From Papaver somniferum (taxonomy: Eukaryota; Streptophyta; Magnoliopsida; Ranunculales; Papaveraceae): a stretch of 64,000 nt of DNA. The stretch is from positions 189,122,813 to 189,186,812 of the forward strand of contig NC_039359.1 in the NCBI RefSeq assembly GCF_003573695.1, in the 5' to 3' direction. Below the pieces are notes generated by a model. The model made no database searches. It saw only the letters and a program-made list of their open reading frames with translations, and was not told where the DNA came from. Of the stretch, positions 23,899-34,272 are shown piece by piece. The position numbers and the translations under genes were made by a program. Every line of letters starts with the position of its first letter. Positions within the stretch are counted from its first letter, which is position 1.

Positions 23899-26274
23899 CT
23901 CTCTATACTGTCAAATTTCAAAAACGAGGATTACCCCATGCACACATATTTTTGTGGCTTAAACCTGATGAAAAACCAAGATCCGCATCACATATTGATT
24001 CAATTATATCCGTGGAAATTCCAAACCCAAACGAAAACAAGGATGCCTATGATGCAGTCTACCAATATATGCTCCATGGTCCGTGCGGACATGCAAAACC
24101 TAACTCTCCATGCATTCGCGATAAAAAGTGTATGAAGAAATTTCCAAAGAAATATAGTAACAAAACATATGTTGATGATACGGGGTTTGTAGTTTATAAG
24201 AGGCGTCAGGAAGATTGGGGACCGGAAAAGGATGAAATCAAGCTAGATAATAAATGGGTTGTGCCATACAATCTGGACTTGATAATGAGATATGATGCAC
24301 ACATCAACGTTGAGATCTGCAAGTGTAGGGGTATGACTATTAAATATTTATTCAAGTACATCCACAAAGGAAAAGACATGATAAATGCTATTGTTGCAGT
24401 AATTCCAGAAAATAAAAAAATTTCGAGCAGCACAAATAACAAAAATTCAAGCAACAATGGTGATGTTGAAGAAATACAGAAAACAAGTAAGGACGAGGTC
24501 AATACATATCTCGAGGGTCGATACCTATCAGGATACGAATGTATATGGAGGACGCTTGGTTTCGAGATTTATTATCGAAATCTAAGCGTAGAAAGGTTAC
24601 CATTACATCTCGAAGAGGAACAATTAGTCTACCACAACGATGCCGGTGATTTAAGAGATGTTCTAGACAAGGCGGATCCAGATGCATCAAAATTCATGCA
24701 ATGGATGAAAACTAATAGAGAAAATGTTCTTGCAAGACAATGGACATACGTAGAGTTTCCTAAGTATTGGAGATGGGACCAAGGGAAAAAAACATGGACA
24801 AAAAGGCGGAGAGGAACCAAAATTGGACGTATCTACTATGTCCATCCATCTGCAGGTGATAAATACTACATGCGTATTTTATTGAATATACAAAGAGGCT
24901 GCCAAACCTATGACGATATTAAAACAGCGGGTGGGACAATTCATCTTACATTCAAAGACGCGTTTTGGCAATAGGATTGTTGGAAGATGGCGACGAATGG
25001 CACAGAGCCATCCAGGAAGCAGCAGAAACACATACAGGCAAGAGGTTACGTGAATTGTTCATCATAGTATTGCTGAATTGTAAAGTAACAGAACCTAAAA
25101 AACTGTGGAATGATAATTGGAGTCTTTTAGCAGAAGACATTAAGTACGAACAAGGGAAGTTTTATGGAGAATCAGCACGAAACCTAAGGGATGAAGTCTT
25201 GCAAAACTATACACTACAAGAAATTGAGATGATTTTCTGGAAACATAATCGAACCTTAAAGGAGGATGAGTTTAAGGATATACCCTACCCAGACATGTCT
25301 GAATTAAAGGTTCCTAACAACACCCTGATTCATCAAGAGCTGAACTATGACAGGGATATTCTAATGGCAGATGCAGAGACGTTGAAGAAGGGGTTAAACA
25401 CAAAACAAGCATTAGCGTTTAACGAGATTTCAAGATCAGTTGAAAACAAGGATGGACGGCTATTTTTTTGTATATGGAAGCGGTGAGACAAGTAAGACTT
25501 ACCTTTGGAGAACCCTTATTTCTTCGCTACGGTCACAGGGTAAGATTGTGCTAGTGGTTGCTTATTCGGTAATAGCGTCACTGCTGCTACCAGGTGGTCG
25601 TACAACTCATTCCAGGTTCAAAATTCTTATGAAACTCAATGAAACATTGTGCTGCAATCTATTTAAGAAAACACCCCTAGCAGAGTTATTGTGCAAAATA
25701 GATTTGATTATATGGGATGAAGCACCAATGATACACAAAAATGGACTTGAGGCAGTTTAAAGAGCTCTTGCTGATTTAATGATGGAAGCAAATAACGGTA
25801 AGTTATTATTCGGGAAAAAAACACTGGTGTTGGACGGTGATTTCCGACAAATTCTGCTTGTGATTGAGGAAGGAACTAGAGAAGATATAGTAAATGCTTC
25901 TATAAGCAAATCCAGATTGTGCAAACACTTTACAGTTTTTGAACTGACAGAAAATATGAGACTATCCACTGGAGATACATCACAGGAAAATAAAGATGAA
26001 ATAGAGGAGTTCGCAAAATGGATTCTTGATGTTGGAAATGGTAAAGCACCAGCAATCAGCTTGGATGGATCGGAAGACAAGGATTGGATACAGATACCAT
26101 CATATTTACTGATTCACTGTAAAGAGAATCACATTCAAACAATAGTAGACACCATGTATCCAGATTTTTTGAATAAAATGAAGGATAAGAATTACCTTGC
26201 TGAACAGAGTGTGCTGACGCCCACAAATGAGTATGTTCACAAAATAAATACACATGTCTTATCATCTGTACCAG

Positions 26275-26366
26275 GTAAGGAATGTTCCTGCTTAACTCAT
26301 AAAATCAATCTACTATTCCATCTGCATTTATATATTATTATTCACATATTGTATCATGTATGCCAG
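26275..26366 (+). other. Intron 3 of the Rep-helicase gene (92 nt)
   Basis: Donor CAG|GTAAGG and acceptor TGCCAG|GAA. Splicing joins THVLSSVPG to KEHTYLSAYSIG, the normal helicase order, through a split glycine codon. Without splicing the frame ends at 26387. Confidence 0.88.
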
Positions 26367-26977
26367 GAAAAGAGCATACGTATTTAAGTGCATATTCGAT
26401 TGGACCAGAATCATCGGAATATCACTCAAGTGTTGTTATCTACGACAAAGAATTCCTCAACAAGCATGAGGAATCTGGGATGGAAAGTCACAAATTAACT
26501 CTAAAGGTTGGAATACCAATTATGCTTATGAGGAATCTTAGCAACGCTGATGGTCTATGCAATGGAACAAGGTTAATTGTCACCCAATTAGGAGAAACGG
26601 TCATTGAAGCTGAAATACTCACAGGTATGCGAACTGGAAACACAGTTTTCATACCAAGGATACTTATGACTACACCTGAGACATGTTTACCATTTAATCT
26701 ACATAGAAGACAATTTCCAGTAAGAATTTGCTATGCCATGACAATAAATAAGAGTCAGGGACAGAGCCTACCAAATGTGGGGGTTTACTTGGAAGAACCT
26801 GTTTTTTCGCATGGCCAACTTTATGTGGCGATTTCAAGAACCACCAGAAGACAAGGCTTAAAAATATTGATCAAGAAGAATACGAAAGAACCTGATGGGT
26901 ATACACAAAATATTATGTTTGAAGAGATATTTCAAACATTTCTTAAATTAATGAGATCATTTGATCCTTATTTTTAA

Positions 26978-27476
26978 TTTTGTTGAATATTTTGGGTTCA
27001 AATTACAAATTAACTAAGATTATTTTAGGCTTTCAGAAAGCTCTCTTTCATGAAATACTATTGTTCAAATACAATTGACGTATAATGCATATTTGTTCAA
27101 ATTCAAACTGCTAAACCATAACATATGACTCCAACCAACTAATTTGAAAACTATCAGTTATAGATTTGAGCAAATCCATATATTTGCTATTATATCGATT
27201 TTAATATGATAAGTATGAATTTAAATATGATAAGTATATATTTAAGATAACTATGAATATAATAGGAATACAATTACCCTAAACCCATAAAAACATAACC
27301 CTAAAAAAAAATATATAAACATCTCATTCAGCAGCAATACAGCATAAAAACTCGCCTTCTTAGGTAAGATCTTGAAAAAAACTCTCTATGAAATTTGTGT
27401 TATTCTTTTTTCCTCTATATATTGTGTTAGTTGATATAACAGTTCAATACTTCGTGCAGGTACAATACATATCCTG
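26978..27476 (+). promoter_or_regulatory. Spacer with promoter-like telo-box and TATA signals
   Basis: AT-rich, no ORF. ACCCTAAACCC (from 27277) and ACCCTAAAAA (from 27297) are followed by ATATATAAAC near 27310, about 165 bp upstream of the ATG at 27477. Telo-box plus TATA is a usual plant promoter arrangement. A possible splice acceptor (TCGTGCAG, 27451-27459) precedes the ORF. Confidence 0.45.
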
Positions 27477-27938
27477 ATGGAGAAGAACGGAGAAAGAAAC
27501 ATACCAGCAGTGCGATTTAAGGAGGCTACTCCCGATGAAAAGAAAAACATATCATTGGATATGACAACGGAAGGACTGAAGGATGAGCACACCGCTACAT
27601 GGCATGAATGGCATCGACAACAAATCGTTGCTAGAGATGAGGCATACCAGAATATGTTACTGAGACAGTTTCCAGATTGGAAGACCTGTAAAGAAAAGAA
27701 GATAGATGATGCAGCAGACTTATTCTATCAAGAATGGTCTAAAGAAACCAGCACTGAAGAGAAGAACAATGTTATCACTGAAACAATAAATCATTATGGA
27801 ATTTTCGAAAAACAAATGATGCCTTGGATGGTTGAAATCAGGGAAGCTTACAAATCACAGAAAGATGCAGATGGAGATGAACATGCCTTTCCGAAAGCAA
27901 GTTGTGATGCGATAGAATCAATGGAGGAATTATACTAG
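27477..27938 (+). CDS. Helitron-borne ORF of 153 aa, unrecognised
   Basis: An uninterrupted ORF, the cleanest in the Helitron, starts MEKNGERNIPAVRFKEATPD. It is predicted mostly helical and strongly charged, with WHEWHRQQ at about residues 39-46, a FPDW segment near 60, and an acidic, Met-rich end. There is no signal peptide or membrane segment and no domain I know. It lies 0.5 kb after the Rep-helicase on the same strand, with its own promoter-like telo-box and TATA upstream. It could be Helitron cargo with a role in the element, or a captured host exon. Intactness among pseudogenes is the main argument for it being real and recently functional. Confidence 0.55.
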   Translation: MEKNGERNIPAVRFKEATPDEKKNISLDMTTEGLKDEHTATWHEWHRQQIVARDEAYQNMLLRQFPDWKTCKEKKIDDAADLFYQEWSKETSTEEKNNVITETINHYGIFEKQMMPWMVEIREAYKSQKDADGDEHAFPKASCDAIESMEELY

Positions 27939-28658
27939 ATTTAACATATCTTGATATTATAGATTTTATCTATTAGTTTGAATCATCGTTTTCTATTTGG
28001 GTTTGAGAATTAGTTTAAATTATCCAACCATATGTTAAAACTTTTTCTATAATTTCATATCAATTAAAATAAAATTACACAAAAAATTGTAATTGATACC
28101 TGATTATTATCAATTAAAGGATGCATCCAATTCTTAATTCGAAGATTCCTCATTTCCAGCAACGATTCCATTGATCGAATAATGTAAAACCCCAAACTAA
28201 TAAGAAAATAAAATAACGAAATTAGGTTAAAAATTCTTGCGAATTCTACAGATTTAAAAATAATCTAAATCTGATATGAAAGAGGCAAATTCTACAAATT
28301 TATTCATAGTGGGTTACCTGATTATACAAAATAGTGTATCCAATTCTTCATTCAGATCATGTCTTGTCGACAGATTCAATTGTTAACTCAGTTTTCATTT
28401 TCAAAAATGACAGAGAGCTTATTCTAACGAAATAGGAACTTCAGAGAGGGCTTATTCTATGTAAGTAGGAACCAATACCGAAAAAGCATAGTCCATTTAC
28501 CAATCCCGTATCCATTCCCTACACGTAGACGAAATCATAGTCCAATAATAAAGTTTATTCCATGGGCCCATCTTCAACCCATTTACAATTTAATGTGATT
28601 TGCATGAGAATATGCTAAAACCCTAATTTTATATCACTTCGAAAAACTATATATTTCT
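27939..28658. promoter_or_regulatory. Spacer with GCTTATTCTA repeats and a telo-box
   Basis: AT-rich, without ORF. GAGCTTATTCTA and GGGCTTATTCTATG occur at 28416 and 28448, related to GGGCTTATTCTATC at 30297. AAAACCCTAA at 28617-28626 precedes the ATG at 28660. Confidence 0.4.
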
Positions 28659-28659
28659 G

Positions 28660-29410
28660 ATGGCTTCCCAACTGAGTCGACGTATATCAAAAGAACTACT
28701 AACAAGTCCTTTGCGCATGTATTCCAGAGGTATGACAATAACTTCTTTATCTTTATCGAATTTTTGTTTAAGAATTTTAATCTATTTAGCATGTTAATGT
28801 GAGTTACTTTGTGATTTGAACCCAAAATATTCAACAGATGAGCGTGCTCCAATCCGTAGATTTGTTATTTAACATATCCAATCCAAGTATTGATTTCATG
28901 AATACTCAAATAGATAAGAACGAAGAAAGTGATGCCAAAGAATTATTTGTTTGTGATGCTACAGGACTAAAGCCATATCTTTACAACCCTAAAAAACTAT
29001 ACAATTTTGGACTTCCAACAATAGTTCTCAGAAAAAACATCCTGAGTTTTATCAACTATGAAATTATGCAGTTACTAGATCAAAAACACCGCGAATTAGA
29101 GCGCACTAAGTATTATCTTATCCAATATTTTCCATTTATGGGATCTTTAAGTCAAAAACATGATCACATACAATGGGTGCACGAGCGGATTCAGGAATTA
29201 GACATGGTCCAAGAAAAAGACTTGAACAAATTAAAAAAATACTTAGAGGAGAAGTACAGAACCAACATTAACAGGATATGGGGCGAAGATAGAATTACGC
29301 AGCGCAAATTCAAAAAACCAACCAGAAAAGGTTCCTGTATTATTAATTATCAAACATTTACATGTTACTTTGTTTTCAAATCCTTACAAGAGGTACGTTT
29401 TTCTGACTAA
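28660..29410 (+). CDS. Helitron-borne gene, possibly spliced, unrecognised
   Basis: A short first exon starts at 28660 (MASQLSRRISKELLTSPLRM), Arg- and Ser-rich like an organelle-targeting peptide, and reaches a possible donor at 28731-28732 (AGAG|GTATGAC). An acceptor at 28838 (TTCAACAG|ATG) leads into a 190-codon ORF (28838-29410). Straight splicing gives an early stop, so either the second ORF starts on its own Met or one base was lost. The 190-residue product is helical and charged (DQKHRELERTKYYLIQYF, then EKDLNKLKKYLEEKY). No domain is recognised. A telo-box lies just upstream (28617). Confidence 0.4.
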
Positions 29411-29640
29411 ATCTCATGCTGCTTTTAAAAATACTATTTGGTTTCAAACTAATTAACTCATGTATACTGTTGTATCTAATGTGTAGCTTCCTTGCCTACC
29501 AAATCTGCCACCCACAGTAAAAAAACTTAATGCAAACTTGGGAATCAACAATACTTCATAAGGAAAACAACTACAAAGGAATTCTTACGTAAAATTTAAG
29601 GAACAAACATATTACAACGAAGACGTACTGAAGCTAAACA
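29411..29640. other. Short AT-rich spacer
   Basis: No supported feature. The start of the next helicase-like copy is not clear. Confidence 0.4.
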
Positions 29641-30056
29641 CTCTCTATGAATTACCTGAGGTAGGATTTCCAGTCGAATTCCTTGACAGCCAACAATTTG
29701 AAGGTGTGCCTAAGCGAAAATTCGAATTACGCATTGGATCCAGGGTAGAGATAATACAGGCCAAAGAGTTATATTTAGTTATACCGGATGAACCAGTAGC
29801 CAATATCGGTGATGTACTTACAATTGTGGAACTGAATGATGTCTATATCGGTGCTAAGAAATTGCGTGGAGGTGGTGACCGTGTATACATGGACAGACAA
29901 ACATCCTACGCATATTGCGAATCATTGCAATTTGTCCTACACAGGAGGCAGTTTCCTATAAAAGTCCATGAACAATGGGAGAAACAGCGGAAAGGAATAC
30001 AAAAACAAAAGAGAATAACATGTTTCCAAATGGCCAAGATGAGACCCAGTTTATAA
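29640..30056 (+). pseudogene. Helicase C-terminal-like copy 1 (Pif1 domain tail)
   Basis: The translation FPVEFLDSQQFEGVP...FELRIGSRVEI, later GDRVYMDRQTS and FVLHRRQFPIKV, follows the order of the Rep-helicase C-terminus (EFLNKHEESGMESHKLTLKV, then NLHRRQFPVRI). The Walker motifs and the final TINKSQGQ block are absent. It is strongly diverged from 26400-26760, so it is not a recent tandem copy. The ORF from 29706 is open for 116 codons, which may mean it served as a separate OB-like binding domain. This assignment rests on motif order only. Confidence 0.6.
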
Positions 30057-30590
30057 TCTATTAAAGATGGGAGCAACAGAAACTTACTTTCTTTTATTTT
30101 TTAAGAAGTATCAATTGTTTTGGAAATGTTTTACTTTCATATTGTTTAGGAATGAAATTTTCCAGTTTATAATGCCAAGAAAAGTTTTTATGAAATTTCT
30201 GAATTGTGAATGTTGGTTACGGGGATTATTCATTATGAATCAATACGCAAGAGGCTGGTGGAAGTTCAATACGCCTATGTCCATTATGAATGTAAAGGGC
30301 TTATTCTATCGAAAGTTCACCACGCCTTATGTCCATTATGAATAAGTACATTTCCGAAAATCTGAGTCCATGGGCACAAACCTAAGTCTGATCGAATATC
30401 CGTCGAATGGATTCAGTTTAAAAGCTATATATACCTCTAATAAACTAAAAGACTGGAACCCTAATCTCATATTACAAAGGTAATAGCATAGCTTTTCTGC
30501 TGCTTTTTTCCTTTTTTTTTCTTATAGTCGTGGGTAACACCTAAATTAATACTTTATTTTGATGTTGATATGCATAAAGAAACATAAAAT
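30057..30590 (+). promoter_or_regulatory. Spacer with promoter-like elements and a repeated CTTATTC block
   Basis: An AT-rich spacer with GGGCTTATTCTATCGAAAGT (near 30297), also seen near 28448, CTATATATAC near 30425 and an ACCCTAATC word near 30460, i.e. a possible promoter before copy 2. A 92-codon shadow frame crosses it. Confidence 0.35.
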
Positions 30591-30941
30591 ATGGCTGAAG
30601 AACAAGAATATGCGAGCATAAACACAGTCGATGTATCTTCTTTTCCGTATGCTACAGGGTTTTTAAACACTTTGGAGTTCGACAATGTCCGACAACATCT
30701 TATTAGACTCCAAACAGGCATGATAATAATTATTATTCGAAGATTGTTGACATTGCCCAACATAAGCACACTTCTGGTGACTCGATTGCCTTCGAAAGTT
30801 ATTGAAGCTAGGATACTAACCGGAGAAGACGCTGGTGAAATTATTTTCATACCGATAATTGTATTCAAGATATACTACTATGTAATGGTTGGAATGAATA
30901 TTATTTATCGAAGGAAGTTTCCAATACTTTTAGCCTATTAG
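30591..30941 (+). pseudogene. Helicase C-terminal-like copy 2, shortened
   Basis: The frame opens with MAEEQEYASINTVDVSSFPY, then TGFLNTLEFDNVRQHLIRLQ, VIEARILTGEDAGEIIFIP and IIYRRKFPIL. The motif order of the helicase C-terminus is kept, but the segment holding GTRLIVTQL is shortened (STLLVTRL), and the frame ends right after the RRKFP motif. The helicase core is absent. It has its own Met and promoter-like upstream sequence, like the other copies. Confidence 0.65.
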
Positions 30942-31370
30942 GGGAGAAAAAAAAATTACAATTTCTTTAGTTATTATGAAATAAATTTATCCATTTTTAC
31001 ATTGTTTTATATACTATTGAATTTTTTTTTACATTTCATTACAATTTAATGACCAATAATTCTTCCATCAAAGTCCTTCCACTAAAATGGGTTGAAATGC
31101 CATACGTTTTATACAAGTTTTTGTTTGGGTTTTCTACAAGTTTTTACCATAGTTATCCATTTTTTCCGAATCTACCAAAAGTAAAAAAACGAATCTATAT
31201 TAACACCTAATTAAACGATTTCTTTTACCATACTTATCCGATTGCGGAAAAATCTTACATACTCTTTGAGTTTTCTACAAGTTTTTACCATATTTATCCA
31301 ATATGCCGGTATAAGTCTTATACAAATCTTAACTTCCACGTTAGGGTTAAGTCACAAACCAGTATTATAT
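30942..31370. other. AT-rich spacer
   Basis: Two approximate repeats of GTTTTCTACAAGTTTTTACCAT (near 31125 and 31272) indicate a small local duplication. No gene is supported. Confidence 0.5.
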
Positions 31371-33217
31371 ATAGATAAATCGGATGTGACTCTCAAACCA
31401 AATGCAGACATGACAGTGAATCAACTTCAAGAGTATATTGATGAAGAGATTCTAAGAAGGAATGATGTTCATAGTGAAAAGGTTGGTGATTACAATGAAA
31501 TGGATTTGATCATATCAACTGAGGATGAATTACTGAATATGGTGACTATGAACACGTAAATCACGAAGGCATCTATATGTTCACAAACAATGTTCGCATT
31601 CTATACACATGCTCGCACTGATGAGACGATTGTATTGATTCCTTGACTCAAAACCTTCGGGTTTATCATTGCCTCGTCTAATAGTATCACCAGAGGCGTT
31701 CACATAGAGGAAGATAAAGAAAACGAAGTGTAAAAGTAAAACTCGTGGAGTATGAAATGGATGTAAAGTGCTGAAATGTAAATAAGACTGGGATTTACGT
31801 GGTTCAGCACTAAGGCCTACATCCACGAGGTTGTCGTTTTCACTATGCATTTGATGATTACAGAGGTAGTCGAATGACTTTGGAGTTTACATAGGTCTGC
31901 GAATTTTAAAAGGTAAACTTACACTAACAATTCTTCTCTCTCGACTTCTCTCTAAACCTCTCTCTATTTTTCCATCCCCCTCTCTTGGCGGAGAGGGGGT
32001 ATTTATAGGGTTAGAGTGTGGGACCCGTTTCTGAGAGCCGTTGGAACCTTATCTTCTTGTGCTTTGTGTCTATCACGCAGAGGTCTTCGTTCATTGCTTG
32101 ATCACGCAGAGTCATCCTCGTTCGTTCCACGGGTTGATCGACACGTACACTGCTCAGAGTGTTTAATGCGGGTAGTTGAGACGCATGCTCGTGTCAGACA
32201 AGTGTCTTCTGCCCCTGTCACGTCCATGTCAGTCAACCTTCTCTTCACCGTTGATCTTGGATTCTTTTGGGGATGAGATAAAGCAACTCTTCAGGAGTTA
32301 TTTGGTGCTCCGCAGTACACCGTGCTTTTGGTACATCCTTTAACTTCTACCCTTGGATTTGTTCGGGCGAATGATCCGACGTCGACGGGATGGGCTTCTT
32401 GGCTGTGGGCGTGTGTCATCATGTTTTGATGACTTGGTCCGCATGCTCTCCACGTGTCTTCTCACATACACGTGTTTGATGATGAAATATGTACACACAA
32501 TGACTGCCATCTCATCTGTGAATCTTTTGGAAAACAAATTCCAAAACAAATATTTGGCTCAGACAAGCATCTTGACCCTTCAACCTGAAAAAGTCATGGA
32601 TATAAAAAAAAAATATGGTATCATTGTTTCGGGGGAAAGGATATGTATATCTGAGCACGGATTACATATCACTTGCTTCTGAAAATTACAATGCCAGTGT
32701 AGAACTGTATCCTCGAGTACTGCTGAATCAACTGGAGTATACACATATGCCAAGTCATAGACTACAATTGAAAGTTGGAGTACCAATTGTTCTTCTCAAA
32801 AAAATCAACATGAGAGAAGACGTTGTTGAAGGTACACGTTTGGTTATAACAGAATTAGGGCCAGAGGAAATTATAGCAGAAGTCCTAACCGGTTCTGCTG
32901 CTGGTAACATGACAATAATACGACGAAAGCCAATGATATTGGACAAAACACTGCAGATTATCAGGTATCAATTTCCTATTAAAGTATGCTTCACAATGAC
33001 AATCGAGTCTGGCAGGGACCAAAACCTGCGAAACGCTGGGTTCTACTTAAACACTGGATCTTATAGTCAGCATCCAAAGTACATGGGTGTTTCGACAAAA
33101 GAGGCAATGTACGGGAGTTCAAATTTGGATATTACAATTATAAGAAGGAACATCCAGCAAATCACTATACGAGATCCACTGTATACAAGCAAAACTATGA
33201 GAATGTACAGTTCATAG
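31371..33217 (+). pseudogene. Helicase C-terminal-like copy 3, split by an LTR-like insert
   Basis: The first part (31371-31557; MTVNQLQEYIDEEIL, DLIISTEDELLNMVTM) corresponds to the region before the LTPTNEYV block. After a ~1-kb insert it resumes near 32526 (ENKFQNKYLAQTSILTLQP), then GYVYLSTDYISLASENYNAS, LQLKVGVPIVLLKKIN, GTRLVITELG, EVLTGSAAGNMTII, YQFPIKVCFTMTI and a tail to 33217. This is the most complete copy of the region outside the main gene. TINKSQGQ is replaced by TIESGRDQN, so the final SF1 motif is lost. A frame change lies near 32610. Confidence 0.75.
31556..32525. mobile_element. LTR-like insertion (~1 kb) inside helicase-like copy 3
   Basis: Base composition changes: GC-richer, with ATTTACGTGGTTCAGCACTA and CCTACATCCACGAGG near 31790-31830, a block I associate with plant LTRs, then CTCTCTCTCGACTTCTCTC and GAGAGGGGGTATTTATAGGG near 31935-32010, which looks like a TATA/leader read on the minus strand. 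It interrupts an otherwise collinear helicase-like translation. Boundaries are approximate and no target duplication was proved. It is likely a solo LTR. Confidence 0.5.
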
Positions 33218-33496
33218 ATGATGCTATCGACCAGATCATGACTCATGCGAAAACAACGGATGGCTAGGAGACTGGAGGTCAAATAAGATTTAATATTTTG
33301 AGCATACTTAGGTTTGATTTTTTTTTTTCTTTTTTTTTCAATTTTTTTTTTAAATTTTGAGGTCAAATCTTCTATATTAATTTTTTGTGTATTTTCCTTT
33401 GAATAATTCATTATTATTTATGTGTGATAATACTGGGTGCTCATAAAGATACGGTTAGGGTTACGACGACCTAAACCCTAAATCCTAATAACATTT
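33218..33496 (+). promoter_or_regulatory. Spacer with poly-T tract and telo-box
   Basis: TTTTTTTTTTCT runs at 33319-33352, then CTAAACCCTAAATCCTAA at 33469-33486, just ahead of the next copy. Again a telo-box-like word precedes a Helitron ORF. Confidence 0.4.
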
Positions 33497-33599
33497 CTTG
33501 CTCATAAAGATACGTGGTATAAATTCCATGCACAATCTGAGATCTTTCGATAGAAAACCCCATCTTAAGAAAATTGATTTACCTAATTCAGAAAGCTTT

Positions 33600-34272
33600 C
33601 CATGGAGGATCAAAATAAATCGTACACAAGGATTCCTTGGAAAAATAATAATAGCATTACCTGCGTTATCGAATATATATGCCAATTTTTCACAAACGTC
33701 GATGCCATTAAAGAACAAGGTGAAGTTCATCTAAGATGTGAAAAGGAATATTTTGAAGTTGTTGTCAACACCGCCTATCCAAACATACAAGAACATACAA
33801 AAGATCCTCAATATCTAAAAAATACAATTATCGTTGCACATACTGCTGAAAACGTAGACAGAATCAATACCCATGTAATGTCTCTTTGTCATTAGACGAG
33901 CACATATATGTAAGAGAAAATTTACAGGTCAACAAAAGAAAACAAAATTACAACAAAATGGAATATTATAACCATCAGAACATCCTGAACAAATTGGAGT
34001 ACCCAGGATTCCCATCTCATGTGATCCGATTAAAAGTTGGGGTACCAATATTGCTGTTAGAAGACATGCACGGTGAAGAACTTCTAAGAGGTACCAGACT
34101 ATGTGTGACCCTATTACAAAGTGCGGTAATTCAAGCTCGAGTACTGACAGGTAGACAATCTGGAAAAATAGTTGACTTATTAAGGGTTCGGACTGCTAAG
34201 ATGGATGATGCATCTCAAACGAATTTCAGTAGAAGGAAATTCCCAATTAAAATTTCTATGCATGCCATATAG
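33600..34272 (+). pseudogene. Helicase C-terminal-like copy 4
   Basis: From the ATG at 33602 the frame reads EVVVNTAYPNIQEHTKDPQY, NTIIVAHTAENVDRINTHVM, and after a stop near 33893 continues in another frame with DEHIYVRENLQ, LEYPGFPSHVIRLKVGVPIL, GTRLCVTLLQ, VIQARVLTGRQSGKIV and FSRRKFPIKISMHAI, ending 34272. The order matches 26120-26760 of the main gene, without the intron at the equivalent point. The terminal motifs are truncated after KISMHA. It is diverged from copies 1-3 and from the main gene. Confidence 0.75.

Larger units (their letters stand above)
22160..26977 (+). pseudogene. Helitron Rep-Pif1 helicase (rolling-circle transposase), broken
   Basis: Pieces in order: an acidic exon (GDYESEEEFPYT, about 22168-22231); a Cys-rich N-terminal domain (GGPTATCPHCQAMMW, AICCGKEA, REAPEFLK, RAYNSMFAFTS); the Rep domain with HUH motif GLPHAHIFLWL near 23926-23958 and the tyrosine region YLFKYIHKG near 24342; then a Pif1-type SF1 helicase with Walker A near 25467, DEAPM near 25720, LDGDFRQ, ELTENMRL and the C-terminal TINKSQGQ / VAISRTT motifs ending at 26977. 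Known role: Rep nicks and joins DNA while the helicase unwinds during rolling-circle transposition. Stops lie at 22438, 22647-22649, 23326-23328, 23746-23748 and 25758-25760. Frameshifts lie near 22470, 22785, 23010, 24960 and 25455. Walker A reads GSGETSKT, so the usual glycine before the lysine is lost. Three GT-AG introns preserve frame and protein homology. Confidence 0.93.

Noticed and set aside
24206..25140. Minus-strand ORFs of 62-98 codons
   Set aside because: Shadows of the Rep-helicase coding strand.
24965..25486. Separate gene downstream of the Rep domain
   Set aside because: It continues the Rep-helicase protein order after a one-base shift; it is a piece of the same pseudogene.
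27277..27310. Interstitial telomere repeat
   Set aside because: Only isolated CCCTAAA words, no tandem array.
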